Part shown: positions 9,043-18,128 of the stretch, one piece after another
How the letters are laid out: every line of letters starts with the position of its first letter
Position numbering within the stretch: position 1 is the first letter of the stretch
DNA from: Campylobacter showae
GTDB taxonomy: Bacteria; Campylobacterota; Campylobacteria; Campylobacterales; Campylobacteraceae
Direction: 5' to 3'
NCBI RefSeq assembly: GCF_004803815.1
Contig: NZ_CP012544.1
Coordinates: forward strand, 682,001 to 746,000
DNA: 64,000 nucleotides
Notes under the pieces: model-generated
What the model saw: only the letters and a program-made list of their open reading frames with translations
What the model was told of the DNA's origin: nothing
The model's database searches: none
Program-made: the position numbers and the translations under genes

Positions 9043-10146
9043 TTAGACGTTAAATCTAAAATGCATCACGTCGCCGTCTTGAACGACATAGTCCTTGCCC
9101 TCTAGGCGCATTTTGCCCGCCTCTTTGGCCGGGTTTTCGCCGCCGCATGCGATGTAGTCCTCGTAGCCGATGACTTCGGCTCTGATGAAGCCCCTCTCAA
9201 AGTCGTTGTGGATGACGCTGGCGGCTTTTGGTGCCTTCCAGCCTTTTACGATCGTCCATGCGCGCACCTCGACGACGCCCGCGGTAAAATAGCTGATCAA
9301 ATTTAGCTTCGCAAACGCCGTTTTGATGATCTTTTCTAGGCCGCTCTCGTTTGTGCCTAGCGAGCTTAAAAACTCATGCGCCTCTTCGTCGCTAAGGCCC
9401 ACTAGCTCCTCTTCGATCTTGGCGCAAAGCTTGATGACCTCATGCCCCGAGCGCGCGGCAAATTCGCGAAGCGCCTGCACGTATTTATTGTCCTCCGAGA
9501 TGCCGTCCTCACCCACATTTGCGCCATAGACGACCTCTTTTGCGCTGAGTAGCCTTAGCTCTTTGTTTAAATTTATAAATGCGTCGTCGTCCTTGCCGCT
9601 GAAACTGCTCGCGCTTTTGCCGTCATTTAGGTGAGCTAACAGCGCATTTGCCGTTTCTAGCGCCTCTTTTGCGCCTTTTGCATTTGCTTTGGCTTCGCGG
9701 GTCAGGCGCTCGATTTTTTTGTTTAGCTGCTCAATGTCGGCGAGGATGAGCTCTGTCTCGATGATCTCGACGTCCCTGACGGGATCGACGCCGCCTTCTA
9801 CGTGCGTGATGTTTTCGTCCTCAAAGCAGCGTACGATGTGCAAAATCACCTCGGTTTCGCGGATGTTTGAGAGAAATTTATTTCCTAGCCCTTCGCCCGC
9901 GCTTGCGCCCTTTACGAGACCCGCGATATCGACGAACTCGATCGTGGAGTATTGGATTTTATTTGGATTTACGATTTTGGCTAGCTCGCCTAAGCGCTTA
10001 TCGGGCACCGGTACGACGGCTTTATTTGGCTCGATAGTGCAGAACGGATAGTTCGCGCTTTCGGCGTTTTGCGCTTTGGTTAGCGCGTTAAAAGTGGTTG
10101 ATTTGCCGACGTTTGGCAAGCCTACGATACCTACTGCTAGTCCCAT
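9043..10146 (-). CDS. ychF: redox-regulated ATPase YchF (OLA1 family)
   Basis: P-loop NTPase of the Obg-related group that prefers ATP and associates with ribosomes and stress responses. The G1 motif GLPNVGKST is at the N-terminus and the C-terminal TGS-like domain is intact. The frame extends further upstream, but the ATG at 10146 fits: it follows AAAGGAGC and overlaps the pepA stop as TAATG. This gives 367 residues, the usual family length. Last gene of the rpiB to ychF string. Confidence 0.95.
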   Translation of the reverse strand: MGLAVGIVGLPNVGKSTTFNALTKAQNAESANYPFCTIEPNKAVVPVPDKRLGELAKIVNPNKIQYSTIEFVDIAGLVKGASAGEGLGNKFLSNIRETEVILHIVRCFEDENITHVEGGVDPVRDVEIIETELILADIEQLNKKIERLTREAKANAKGAKEALETANALLAHLNDGKSASSFSGKDDDAFINLNKELRLLSAKEVVYGANVGEDGISEDNKYVQALREFAARSGHEVIKLCAKIEEELVGLSDEEAHEFLSSLGTNESGLEKIIKTAFAKLNLISYFTAGVVEVRAWTIVKGWKAPKAASVIHNDFERGFIRAEVIGYEDYIACGGENPAKEAGKMRLEGKDYVVQDGDVMHFRFNV

Positions 10147-11597
10147 TACAGCTCCTTTGCCATAGCGCATAGATAATAAAGATTCATTCGCACGCCCGCT
10201 CCCGTTGCGCCCGCTTGATTATACCCCCAAGCTTTTTCGGTGTATGCGGGGCCTGCGATATCTTGGTGTATCCACTTGTCTTTAAATTCGTCTTTTATAA
10301 ATTTATCGAGGAAAAGCCCCGCCGTGATCGCACCGCCGTAACGGCTAGAGCCTGTGTTGCTGACGTCTGCGATCTGGCTTTTGATCAGCTCGCGCAAATG
10401 AGGGTTAAACTCCAAAATCGTATTTAGTTCGCCGCTCTTTGCAGCTTTTGCTTTAAATTCAGCCTTTAGCTCCTCGTTGTTGCCCATTATGCCGCTTGTG
10501 TATTCGCCAAGACCCACGACGCAAGCGCCCGTTAGCGTCGCCATGTCGATGAGTATATCGGGTTTAAAATCCTGCGCGTAGCTAAGGCAGTCTGCGAGCA
10601 CCAAACGGCCCTCGGCGTCGGTATTTCGCACCTCGATACTAACGCCGCTGCGAGAGATCAGCACGTCGTCGGGTTTATAGGCGTTGCCGCCGATCATATT
10701 TTCCGTCGCGCCTAAAATAGCGTGAATTTCAAACGGCAAATTTAGCTCCGCCGCGCCTTTAATTATACCCATCGCCGCAGCCGCGCCGCTTTTGTCGGCT
10801 TTCATAGTTAGCATAAAATCAGCCGGCTTTAAGCTAAGTCCGCCGCTATCGTAGGTTAGCCCCTTGCCGACGAAGATTACGCGCTTTTTCGCGCCTTTTG
10901 GCTTATAGATAAGATGGATAAGGCGAGGTGGGTGGACGCTGGCTTTGTTTACGGCCAAAAATGCGTTCATCTTTTCTTTTTCGAGGAATTTCTCGTCGTA
11001 AATTTTGCAACTTAAATTTGGATAGTTTTTGGCTAAATTTTGAGCCTCTTCCGCCATTTTTTGCGGGGTGTAAATTTCAGGTATTTCGTTTACGACGTCT
11101 TTGGTGAAATTTGTTGCCGAAGCGATTATCTCGCCGTGAGCAAAGCCGTCCTTCGCGTCGTTTTCGCGGACGTCCTCGCCGCTAAATTCCTCCCTGCTAA
11201 AAATAACATCTTTTAGCGCGTATTTTTCTTTTTTTTCTTTGTATTTGTTAAATTCGTAAGCGCCCAGCAAAAAGCCTTCGATTAGAGCCTGAAAGCTCAT
11301 TTTTTGGCAGCCTGCGACGTATGAGGCTAGTTTTAGGCTTTTTACATTTAGCGATTTTACCGCGTTGTAGGTTTTTGCCGCGGCTATTCGAAGCTCGTCG
11401 TAATCAAGCTTATTTAGCGGGACGTAGATCCTGCCGCTTTCAAGTAAAAGCAAGACGCTCTCGCCCTTGTAGTTGGCAAATTTAAACGCCTTTTCGTCTT
11501 TTATAAATTTATGTTTTAGGTTTTTATCTACGACGAAAATTAGCTCCAAATCAGCCTTGATTTCGCTTAGTTTTTTATTTGTTATTTGAAACCGCAC
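10146..11597 (-). CDS. pepA: leucyl aminopeptidase (M17)
   Basis: Cytosolic dizinc/manganese exopeptidase that trims N-terminal residues from peptides. 483 residues with an N-terminal macro-like domain and a C-terminal catalytic domain. The family signature NTDAEGRL is complete and supplies metal and substrate ligands; the GKG block with the catalytic Lys is upstream of it. It overlaps the DedA gene by 23 bases at its start and shares TAATG with ychF at its end, so it is clearly part of one operon. PepA can also bind DNA in some bacteria; nothing here tests that. Confidence 0.95.
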   Translation of the reverse strand: MRFQITNKKLSEIKADLELIFVVDKNLKHKFIKDEKAFKFANYKGESVLLLLESGRIYVPLNKLDYDELRIAAAKTYNAVKSLNVKSLKLASYVAGCQKMSFQALIEGFLLGAYEFNKYKEKKEKYALKDVIFSREEFSGEDVRENDAKDGFAHGEIIASATNFTKDVVNEIPEIYTPQKMAEEAQNLAKNYPNLSCKIYDEKFLEKEKMNAFLAVNKASVHPPRLIHLIYKPKGAKKRVIFVGKGLTYDSGGLSLKPADFMLTMKADKSGAAAAMGIIKGAAELNLPFEIHAILGATENMIGGNAYKPDDVLISRSGVSIEVRNTDAEGRLVLADCLSYAQDFKPDILIDMATLTGACVVGLGEYTSGIMGNNEELKAEFKAKAAKSGELNTILEFNPHLRELIKSQIADVSNTGSSRYGGAITAGLFLDKFIKDEFKDKWIHQDIAGPAYTEKAWGYNQAGATGAGVRMNLYYLCAMAKEL

Positions 11598-12180
11598 TTC
11601 TGTGTTTCCTTTCGTTTAAAATTTTATTTTCTATGCGCCTAAAGCCGTAGAGCAAAATGCCCAAAAATAGCGCCACTACCGGCACGGCGACGTACCAGTG
11701 CTCTTTTGCTTTGTGCAGTATGTCAAGTATGTGCTCGCCGAGGATCCATGCGGGGATTATCGTTATCGCAGCCCAGCACCACGCGCTTATTAGATTGATG
11801 AGCGCGTATTTTTTCGCGCTGTATCCGGTTAAGCCGATGGTCAACGGTATGATGACGCGAAAGCCGTACATATAGCGCTGAATAAAAATGATCGGCCAGC
11901 CGTATTTCTTCAGCATTATGTGCGCGATGGCGAATTTACGGCGCTGAGTGTGAAGTTTTTTAGCGATATATTTTTTGTTGTAGCGGCCTAGATAAAAGTA
12001 AATTTGATCCCCGACAAAGCCGCCCAGACCTGCTACGAAGATGGCCGGCGCGATATGCATATGCGTTTGATGAGAGAGGATTCCCGCCATTATGAGCGCC
12101 ATTTCGCCTTCCATTATGCACCAGACGAAAAGTATGATGTAGCCGTACTCGATGAGCAGTTTTATGAAAAATTCTTCCAT
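11575..12180 (-). CDS. DedA family membrane protein
   Basis: 201 residues with about five hydrophobic segments. It carries the DedA/VTT pattern: a re-entrant hydrophobic region near the N-terminus, GDQIYFYLGR around residue 60 and FIQRYMYGFR around residue 100. Family members act as lipid scramblases or undecaprenyl phosphate flippases and help maintain membrane potential. It begins two bases after the apt stop and overlaps pepA by 23 bases. Basic C-terminal tail in the cytoplasm. Family call firm, lipid substrate unknown. Confidence 0.9.
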   Translation of the reverse strand: MEEFFIKLLIEYGYIILFVWCIMEGEMALIMAGILSHQTHMHIAPAIFVAGLGGFVGDQIYFYLGRYNKKYIAKKLHTQRRKFAIAHIMLKKYGWPIIFIQRYMYGFRVIIPLTIGLTGYSAKKYALINLISAWCWAAITIIPAWILGEHILDILHKAKEHWYVAVPVVALFLGILLYGFRRIENKILNERKHRSAVSNNK

Positions 12181-12181
12181 C

Positions 12182-12730
12182 TCAGATCTCTAGTATGCTG
12201 TAAATTTTGGTTAGAGGGCGTAAATTTTTGCTACCGCCCAGATCCTTTAAATCGATCAAAAAGCAGGCCTCTACGCAAACGGCGTTTGTTTGATTGATTA
12301 GCTCGACGCTAGCCTTGGCCGTGCCTCCCGTAGCGATTAGATCGTCGATTAAAAGCACCTTTGCGCCCGCTTTTTCGCCAAATGCGTCGATGTGGATTTG
12401 CACCTCGTCCACGCCGTACTCTAGGCTATATTTTTGAGAAATCGTGATGTAGGGTAGTTTTTTAGGCTTTCTAATCGGCACGAAAGGCAGCCGTAGTCTA
12501 GCCGCCAAAGCCGCTGCGAATATAAATCCGCGCGACTCGATGCCGGCGATAAAGTCGATACTGGCGTTCTCGTAGCGAGCCGCAAGGTGGTCGATGAGAA
12601 AATTAAACGCCTCTTTGTTGTTTAGCAGCGTCGTGATGTCGCGAAATACTATGCCGGGTTTTGGAAAATCGTTTATGCAGCGGATAGAATTTAATAAAAA
12701 CTCCTTCCCCGCTTTGTCTAGTTCTTTCAT
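12182..12730 (-). CDS. apt: adenine phosphoribosyltransferase
   Basis: Purine salvage: adenine plus PRPP gives AMP. 182 residues, standard length. The PRPP-binding motif [14 protein letters not shown] is present, and the ESRGF block that contacts the base lies about 60 residues earlier. Cytoplasmic dimer in known members. In the middle of the rpiB-hyp-apt-dedA-pepA-ychF string, 20 bases after the coiled-coil gene. Confidence 0.95.
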   Translation of the reverse strand: MKELDKAGKEFLLNSIRCINDFPKPGIVFRDITTLLNNKEAFNFLIDHLAARYENASIDFIAGIESRGFIFAAALAARLRLPFVPIRKPKKLPYITISQKYSLEYGVDEVQIHIDAFGEKAGAKVLLIDDLIATGGTAKASVELINQTNAVCVEACFLIDLKDLGGSKNLRPLTKIYSILEI

Positions 12731-12750
12731 TTTTTGCCTTTAAATTTGAT

Positions 12751-13080
12751 TTATAGTAGCGCTTCGATTTTGCCCTCTAGCTCGCGGATGCGCTGGCGGA
12801 GTTTGTCGTTTTCCAGGCGGTACTGCGAGTTTCTGGTGCGAAGGGCGTTGGCGTCGTTTTTGACCTTATTTAGCTCGTCAGTAAGGATGTCGATATTGCC
12901 CAGGCCGCGCTGTAGCTGGACTTGCAGCTTGCGGATGACGACTTCGGTATCTTGGAGATTATTTTTCATAAAATCGCGCGTCGCACGCTCTTTTTTAAGC
13001 AAGGTCTTAAAGTAAAACACCATAACGGTGAGGTAGATACAAACGCAGATCAAAACGGTAAGTACGAGCCAATCAGTCAT
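12751..13080 (-). CDS. small membrane-anchored coiled-coil protein
   Basis: 109 residues. One N-terminal membrane helix (about residues 4-26) and then a long charged coiled coil to the end, ending in a Leu-rich heptad pattern. Looks like an inner-membrane anchored cytoplasmic coil. Overlaps the end of rpiB by four bases (ATGA), so translationally coupled. A gene of this kind sits at the same place in C. jejuni as far as I recall. No function known to me. Confidence 0.8.
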   Translation of the reverse strand: MTDWLVLTVLICVCIYLTVMVFYFKTLLKKERATRDFMKNNLQDTEVVIRKLQVQLQRGLGNIDILTDELNKVKNDANALRTRNSQYRLENDKLRQRIRELEGKIEALL

Positions 13081-13517
13081 TTCTCGCCTCCTAGTTTTTT
13101 CACGCGCCTTTCGTGTCTGCCGCCGGCAAATTCGGTAGCGAAAAAGGCCTTTATCATATCTGCCGCGACCGCGTCGCCGATCGTTCTAGCGCCCATGGCT
13201 AGTACGTTTGCGTCGTTATGCTCGCGCGCTAGTTTTGCCGTGGTGACGTCGTGACAAAGCGCGCAACGAACGTGCGAATGGCGGTTGGCCGCGATACTGA
13301 TGCCGATACCCGTACCGCAGATTAGCACGCCGTATTCGTTATCGCCGCGTAAATTTTGTGCCATAAGCTCGGCAAAATCTGGATAATCAACGCTATCTTT
13401 GCTATGCGTTCCTAGATCGCATACGTCAAAACCTTCGTTTTTTAAAAGCCTGCAAATTTGCGCCTTAAGATCAAAGCCCGCGTGGTCGCTAGCGATAAAA
13501 ATTTTGTCTATTTTCAT
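13077..13517 (-). CDS. rpiB: ribose-5-phosphate isomerase B
   Basis: Interconverts ribose 5-phosphate and ribulose 5-phosphate in the pentose phosphate pathway. 146 residues. The N-terminal SDHAG block and the catalytic-Cys loop LICGTGIGIS are both present. Start ATG at 13517. An extended -10 promoter lies 29 bases upstream, which makes this the first gene of the six-gene string running to ychF. Confidence 0.95.
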   Translation of the reverse strand: MKIDKIFIASDHAGFDLKAQICRLLKNEGFDVCDLGTHSKDSVDYPDFAELMAQNLRGDNEYGVLICGTGIGISIAANRHSHVRCALCHDVTTAKLAREHNDANVLAMGARTIGDAVAADMIKAFFATEFAGGRHERRVKKLGGEK

Positions 13518-13545
13518 GAAATTTCCATAAGCTAAAAAATGCTTA

Positions 13546-13551
13546 ATTATA
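13546..13551 (-). promoter_or_regulatory. extended -10 promoter of rpiB
   Basis: Read on the minus strand, the sequence is TGCTATAAT, a perfect -10 with the TG extension, which is the main sigma70 signal in Campylobacter. It would give a leader of about 20-25 bases before the rpiB ATG. Confidence 0.6.
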
Positions 13552-13627
13552 GCAAAAAAGCATTAAAGTAAAATTTCGCCGCGAGCCTTTAGGAGCGAAA
13601 TTTAGGCTAAATTTTAAAATTTGCCGT

Positions 13628-14281
13628 TTACAAAAACATCCTCATGATCGCCACGGCATATCGTATCGGCTCGAAAAAATAATCCTTTAGCGGCGAGACC
13701 ACGATGATGACTAACGCGATAAAGCCGTATCTTTGCATGCTATTTAGCCAGTTTGCCGAGCCGTGAAGCCCAAAAATGCGTAAAAGATACTCAAGCGCCT
13801 TTGAGCCGTCAAGAGGCGGGATAGGGTAGAGGTTAAAGAGGGCTAGGACTAAATTTACGGCTGCAAGCATAAAAACAAACTCCGCTACCGCACCGTCAAA
13901 AAAGCCTTCAAAGCCGATCAATTTAAATGCACAGAAAGCTAGCGCAAAAAGAGCGAGGTTGTATGCGATACCCGCAAGCGCGACGATGATAGCGGCCTTA
14001 TAGCCGCCGTTATAAAGCACCGTGCGTAAATTTATGGGTACGGGTTTAGCCCAGCCAAACGTCACTCCGGTGCTAAGATACATGAGTGCCGGCACGACGA
14101 TAGTGCCTAGCGGATCGACGTGTTTTATGGGATTTATACTGAGCCGCCCCAAATTTTTAGCCGTTAGGTCGCCAAATTTAAACGCCGCGTATCCGTGCGC
14201 GATCTCGTGTCCGACGACGGAGATAACGAGCACTGCGACTAGGATCGCAACCTGCACGAAGTCGATGCTGTCAAGGTTCAT
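13628..14281 (-). CDS. site-2 protease family membrane metalloprotease (M50)
   Basis: 217 residues with about five to six membrane helices. The zinc-binding motif HEIAH is near residue 26, and the second ligand block NLYPIPPLDG is near residue 165. This is the rhomboid-sized, PDZ-less S2P subgroup that includes YwhC/SpoIVFB-like proteins. Substrate unknown. Its ATG overlaps the end of lepB by four bases, linking it to secretion and membrane proteolysis. Confidence 0.9.
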   Translation of the reverse strand: MNLDSIDFVQVAILVAVLVISVVGHEIAHGYAAFKFGDLTAKNLGRLSINPIKHVDPLGTIVVPALMYLSTGVTFGWAKPVPINLRTVLYNGGYKAAIIVALAGIAYNLALFALAFCAFKLIGFEGFFDGAVAEFVFMLAAVNLVLALFNLYPIPPLDGSKALEYLLRIFGLHGSANWLNSMQRYGFIALVIIVVSPLKDYFFEPIRYAVAIMRMFL

Positions 14282-15144
14282 TCGATCTTGTTTCCGTCGT
14301 TTTTAGCTTCGGCTCTGGCGGCGTCTAGTAGCTCAGGCGAATTTTGTATAAAGTCCACGCTCTTACCGACTCTGTTCCATCTGATTTTGTATTCGTCGTC
14401 CCAGCTAAAGTATACAAACCAGGGCTTGCCGACTATGTTTTTATAGGCCACGGGCCCCCAAAAGCGGCTGTCGTTCGAGTGATCGCGGTTATCGCCGATC
14501 ATGAAAAACTCGCCCTCTGGAACCTGAAAATAAAATGCGTTAAACGGATAGTTGCCCACGCTTGGCAGCTCGTTTACGATAACGGGTTGCATGGCGAATT
14601 TGTTTGCGTTTAAGTAGTTTACGGCTAGTTCAAATAAATTTACCTTCTCGTCGTAGTGTATGCCACCGAATTTATATGGCTCGCGTACGAAAAGCTTGCC
14701 GCCAAATTTTACTATATCTTTTTCATCAAAATTTGCCTTTATAAACTCCTCGCCCTCGTGCGGGTGTAAAAATAACGCCTTTTCGGTGAAAATCACTTCA
14801 TCGCCGCCGACTGCAAAATTTCGCTTGACGTAGTGGATCTTTTCATCGTGCGGATAGCGAAAAACCACGATATCGCCGCGCTCGGGCTTTGCTCCCTCGA
14901 TGAGGTGGCCGTTGCCGTTAAAATCGGGCAAAACCTTGACCTCGATCCACGGAATGCGCGGAGTCGAGATGCCGTAGCTAAATTTTTTAACAAAAAGATG
15001 ATCGCCGACTAAAAGAGTATCCTTCATTGAACCTGAGGGTATCACGAAAGCCTGCGCGACAAAGAAAATCACGAGCAAGACGATGATGACCGTGCCCGTC
15101 CAGCTGTTTGAAAAATCCAAAAATTTATTAAACGTTTTTTTCAA
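14278..15144 (-). CDS. lepB: signal peptidase I
   Basis: Cleaves Sec signal peptides on the outer face of the inner membrane. 288 residues. One N-terminal membrane helix (about 16-34) leads into the catalytic box PSGSM with nucleophile Ser39. The general-base Lys is in the HYVKR block near residue 108, and box E GDNRDHSNDSR is present. Starts four bases after folD ends and overlaps the M50 protease gene. Family call firm. Confidence 0.95.
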   Translation of the reverse strand: MKKTFNKFLDFSNSWTGTVIIVLLVIFFVAQAFVIPSGSMKDTLLVGDHLFVKKFSYGISTPRIPWIEVKVLPDFNGNGHLIEGAKPERGDIVVFRYPHDEKIHYVKRNFAVGGDEVIFTEKALFLHPHEGEEFIKANFDEKDIVKFGGKLFVREPYKFGGIHYDEKVNLFELAVNYLNANKFAMQPVIVNELPSVGNYPFNAFYFQVPEGEFFMIGDNRDHSNDSRFWGPVAYKNIVGKPWFVYFSWDDEYKIRWNRVGKSVDFIQNSPELLDAARAEAKNDGNKIE

Positions 15145-15147
15145 AAT

Positions 15148-15999
15148 TTATACCTTTTTCGCGCGGTTTTTGGCTGATTTTATGGTGTTTGAGAGCAGCA
15201 TCGCGATAGTCATCGGGCCTACGCCTCCGGGAACGGGCGTTATAAAGGAGCATTTTGGCGCTACTTCGTCAAATTTGACGTCGCCTTTTAGCTTGCCGTC
15301 GTCCATGCGGTTTATGCCTACGTCGATTACGACGGCTCCGTCTTTTACCATATCGGCCGTTACGAAATCAGCCCTGCCGATAGCGGCTACTAGGATGTCG
15401 GCGTCTGCACAAATTTCTTTTAAATTTTGCGTTTTGCTATGCGTCACGGTTACGGTCGCGTTGGCGTTTAGCAGCAGATTTGCCATCGGTTTGCCCACGA
15501 TGTTGCTGCGTCCGATCACGACGGCGTTTTTGCCCTCTAAATTTATATCGTAGGCTTTAAAAATTTCCATTATGCCTAGCGGCGTGCACGGCACAAACCC
15601 GTCAAGCCCGCTAGCTAGTTTGCCGACATTTATCGCGGCAAAGCCGTCCACGTCTTTTGCGGGGCTAATGGTTTCTAAAATTTTATTCGTATCTATATGC
15701 TTTGGTAGCGGCAGCTGTACTAGGATGCCGTCGATGCCGTCGTCTAAATTTAGCACGTCTATTAGCGCGATTAGCTCGCTTTGCGTCGTAGACTCGGGCA
15801 ATCGGTGCATCACGCTTTTTATCTCGCAGGCTATGCAGGCTTTTTCTTTTGCCGCGACGTAGGTTTGGCTGGCTTTATCCTCGCCGACCAGTATCACTGC
15901 AAGCGCCGGCTCTATGCCTTGATTTTTCAAATTTAACGCTTCGTTTTTTACTCTTTCCTTTACCTGCGCGCTTACGTTTTTGCCGTCTAATATCGTCAT
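15148..15999 (-). CDS. folD: bifunctional methylenetetrahydrofolate dehydrogenase / cyclohydrolase
   Basis: Folate one-carbon metabolism: 5,10-methylene-THF to 10-formyl-THF, NADP-linked. 283 residues, normal length. The substrate block with KxxxCxxC and the QLPLPKH motif are near residue 98, and the nucleotide-binding GRSNIVGKP is near residue 163. First gene of folD-lepB-M50. Divergent from the cytochrome gene at 16082, with about 80 bases between them holding promoters for both. Confidence 0.95.
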   Translation of the reverse strand: MTILDGKNVSAQVKERVKNEALNLKNQGIEPALAVILVGEDKASQTYVAAKEKACIACEIKSVMHRLPESTTQSELIALIDVLNLDDGIDGILVQLPLPKHIDTNKILETISPAKDVDGFAAINVGKLASGLDGFVPCTPLGIMEIFKAYDINLEGKNAVVIGRSNIVGKPMANLLLNANATVTVTHSKTQNLKEICADADILVAAIGRADFVTADMVKDGAVVIDVGINRMDDGKLKGDVKFDEVAPKCSFITPVPGGVGPMTIAMLLSNTIKSAKNRAKKV

Positions 16000-16081
16000 T
16001 TTCGTCCTTTATTACTTTTTAATCGCAAAGATTGTATGATAGCTAATTTTAGATTAAATTTACGAAAAAGCGAAAGAATTT

Positions 16082-16438
16082 ATGAAAATTTGGCTGATTT
16101 TTTGGTTGCTTTGTGGCGCGGCGTTTGCGAGCGATTTTATCACGAAAAACGAATACGCGAAGATGCTCTATCAAAACCCGCGCGGCATCGGCTGCGACAA
16201 GTGTCACGGCAAGGGCGGCGAAGGCTCGCTCATATCAAAATATAGACATTTCGATAAAAAAACCAAGCAGGTCATCGACGACGAGCTAAGAGCGCCCAGG
16301 ATAAACAATCTTGATTTTGAGACGTTTAAAGAGGGTGTACTAAGCGCAAAAAGCGTGATGCCTAGCTACTTTCTAACCGACGAAGAGATAAATTTGCTTT
16401 ACGAATACGTTATAAATTTCAACAAGGATAAAAAATGA
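16082..16438 (+). CDS. periplasmic monohaem c-type cytochrome
   Basis: 118 residues with a signal peptide of about 17 residues, cleaved after AFA. One haem-binding CxxCH (Cys38, Cys41, His42). A Met near residue 93, before the final helix, could be the sixth ligand. Small class I type electron carrier in the periplasm. Its stop overlaps the hemL start by four bases (ATGA), so it is co-translated with the first committed tetrapyrrole enzyme, which fits a haem link. Partner not known. Confidence 0.85.
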   Translation: MKIWLIFWLLCGAAFASDFITKNEYAKMLYQNPRGIGCDKCHGKGGEGSLISKYRHFDKKTKQVIDDELRAPRINNLDFETFKEGVLSAKSVMPSYFLTDEEINLLYEYVINFNKDKK

Positions 16439-17850
16439 CAAACAAAGAAGCTTTCGGGCTGGCTAAAAAATATATCCCGGGCGGCGTGGATTCGCCCGTT
16501 CGCGCGTTTGGCAGCGTAGGCGGCGAGCCGTTTGTGGTGGACCGCGGCGAGGGCGCGTATCTAGTCGATATCGAGGGAAACCGCTATCTAGACTTCATTC
16601 AGAGCTGGGGACCGCTCATTTTCGGACACTGCGACCCTGATATCGAGAGTGCGGTGATAGCGACTGCCAAAAAAGGACTAAGCTTTGGCGCTCCGTCAAA
16701 TTTGGAAACAAAGCTTGCTAAACTAATCTGCGACGAGTTTAAAAACGTAGAAAAGGTACGTTTTGTTAGCTCGGGCACGGAGGCCACGATGAGCGCGATA
16801 CGCGTGGCGCGCGGCTTTAGCGGCAAGGACGGACTGATAAAATTTGAAGGCTGCTACCACGGGCACAGCGACGCGCTTTTGGTAAAGGCAGGTAGCGGCG
16901 CGACCACCTACGGCAATGCTTCCAGCGGCGGAGTACCGGCGGACGTGGTGAAAAACACGTATCTAGCGCGCTATAACGATATAGAAAGCGTGCGAGCGAT
17001 ATTTGAGGCAAATCCGGGCAAAATCGGCGCGCTAATCATCGAGCCGATCGCGGGAAATATGGGGCTCGTGCCTGCAGATAACGAGTTTTTGAGCGAGCTT
17101 AGACGCCTTTGCGACGAAAACGGCGCGGTGCTGATATTTGATGAGGTTATGAGCGGATTTCGCGCGAGTAGGCACGGATCGTTTGAATTTAACGGCATCG
17201 AGGCCGATCTCGTGACCTTTGGTAAGGTTATCGGCGGAGGCTGCCCGGCGGCGGCGTTTGGCGGAAAGGCTGCGATCATGGACTGTCTAAGCCCAGAAGG
17301 CGCGGTGTATCAGGCAGGTACGCTAAGCGGTAATCCCGTAGCTATGGCCGCCGGCATCGCAAGCCTGAGTAAAATTTTCGCCGATCATGATCTTTACGAC
17401 CGTCTAAACAAGCTAGCCGTACTGTTCGCTCATGGGCTAAAAAGCGTCGCCACGAAGCACGGCATCGCACTGCAAACGACGGTGCGAGGCTCGATGTTTG
17501 GCTTTTTCTTTACCGCAAGCGAGGTTAAAAACTATGACGATGCGTTAAAAAGCGACGTCAAACTTTACGCCAAATTTCACGCCAAAATGCTTGAAAAAGG
17601 CGTTTATCTAGCGCCTAGCCAGTTTGAGACGGGCTTTATCTGCGACGCGATGAGCGAAGAGGATATTAAATTTGCGATTAAGTCCGCAGACGAGAGCTTT
17701 GCGGAGATAGTCGCGCAAGACGCGAGCGAGAACGAGGAGATGCGCGAGGTAAAAGCAAGGATCGCCGATCTAGAAGAGCGTCTAAAAGAGGCCAGAAAAG
17801 AGCGCGAAGCGATACAAGAACGCATGAAAAACAGCTGGGGATTTGCCTAA
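16435..17850 (+). CDS. hemL: glutamate-1-semialdehyde 2,1-aminomutase with C-terminal extension
   Basis: PLP enzyme making 5-aminolevulinate in the C5 haem pathway. The FDEVMSG block lies at 235-241 and the PLP lysine is Lys264 in TFGKVIGGG. At 471 residues it is about 40 longer than usual. The extra C-terminal part (about 428-471) is Glu/Arg/Lys rich, predicted coiled coil, and contains a [15 protein letters not shown] heptad pattern. This tail is not part of the catalytic fold. Overlaps the cytochrome gene before it and the AtpZ-like gene after it (TAATG). Confidence 0.95.
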   Translation: MTNKEAFGLAKKYIPGGVDSPVRAFGSVGGEPFVVDRGEGAYLVDIEGNRYLDFIQSWGPLIFGHCDPDIESAVIATAKKGLSFGAPSNLETKLAKLICDEFKNVEKVRFVSSGTEATMSAIRVARGFSGKDGLIKFEGCYHGHSDALLVKAGSGATTYGNASSGGVPADVVKNTYLARYNDIESVRAIFEANPGKIGALIIEPIAGNMGLVPADNEFLSELRRLCDENGAVLIFDEVMSGFRASRHGSFEFNGIEADLVTFGKVIGGGCPAAAFGGKAAIMDCLSPEGAVYQAGTLSGNPVAMAAGIASLSKIFADHDLYDRLNKLAVLFAHGLKSVATKHGIALQTTVRGSMFGFFFTASEVKNYDDALKSDVKLYAKFHAKMLEKGVYLAPSQFETGFICDAMSEEDIKFAIKSADESFAEIVAQDASENEEMREVKARIADLEERLKEARKEREAIQERMKNSWGFA

Positions 17851-18128
17851 TGGCGAAGATAAATTTAGGCGACGTCGTAAAGGGAGCCGAGCAGCTAAGT
17901 CTGGGCGTTTCTATCGTCGTCGCGCTTGCTATCGGGGCTGGGTTTGGCTACTGGATGATGAAGGAAACCGGCTGGACGTGGACGCTGTTTGCGGGCATCG
18001 CAGTCGGTATCGCCGCAGCCGGCCTAAACATCAAAAAGGCCTACGATGCGCAGATAAAAAGTCTCGACGAACTAAAAGATAAAGGTAAATTTAAACCCGC
18101 GAAAGACGATGACGAGGACGATGAGTGA
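17850..18128 (+). CDS. AtpZ/AtpI-like small membrane protein
   Basis: 92 residues, two membrane helices (about 17-38 and 43-62) with a short Trp-containing turn, and an acidic C-terminal tail ending in a run of Asp/Glu. This is the pattern of the ATPase gene 1 / AtpZ family, linked in other bacteria to magnesium or calcium uptake and F1Fo assembly. No ATP synthase genes are nearby. Start overlaps hemL as TAATG, and the stop overlaps the next gene by four bases (ATGAGTGA). Confidence 0.75.
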   Translation: MAKINLGDVVKGAEQLSLGVSIVVALAIGAGFGYWMMKETGWTWTLFAGIAVGIAAAGLNIKKAYDAQIKSLDELKDKGKFKPAKDDDEDDE

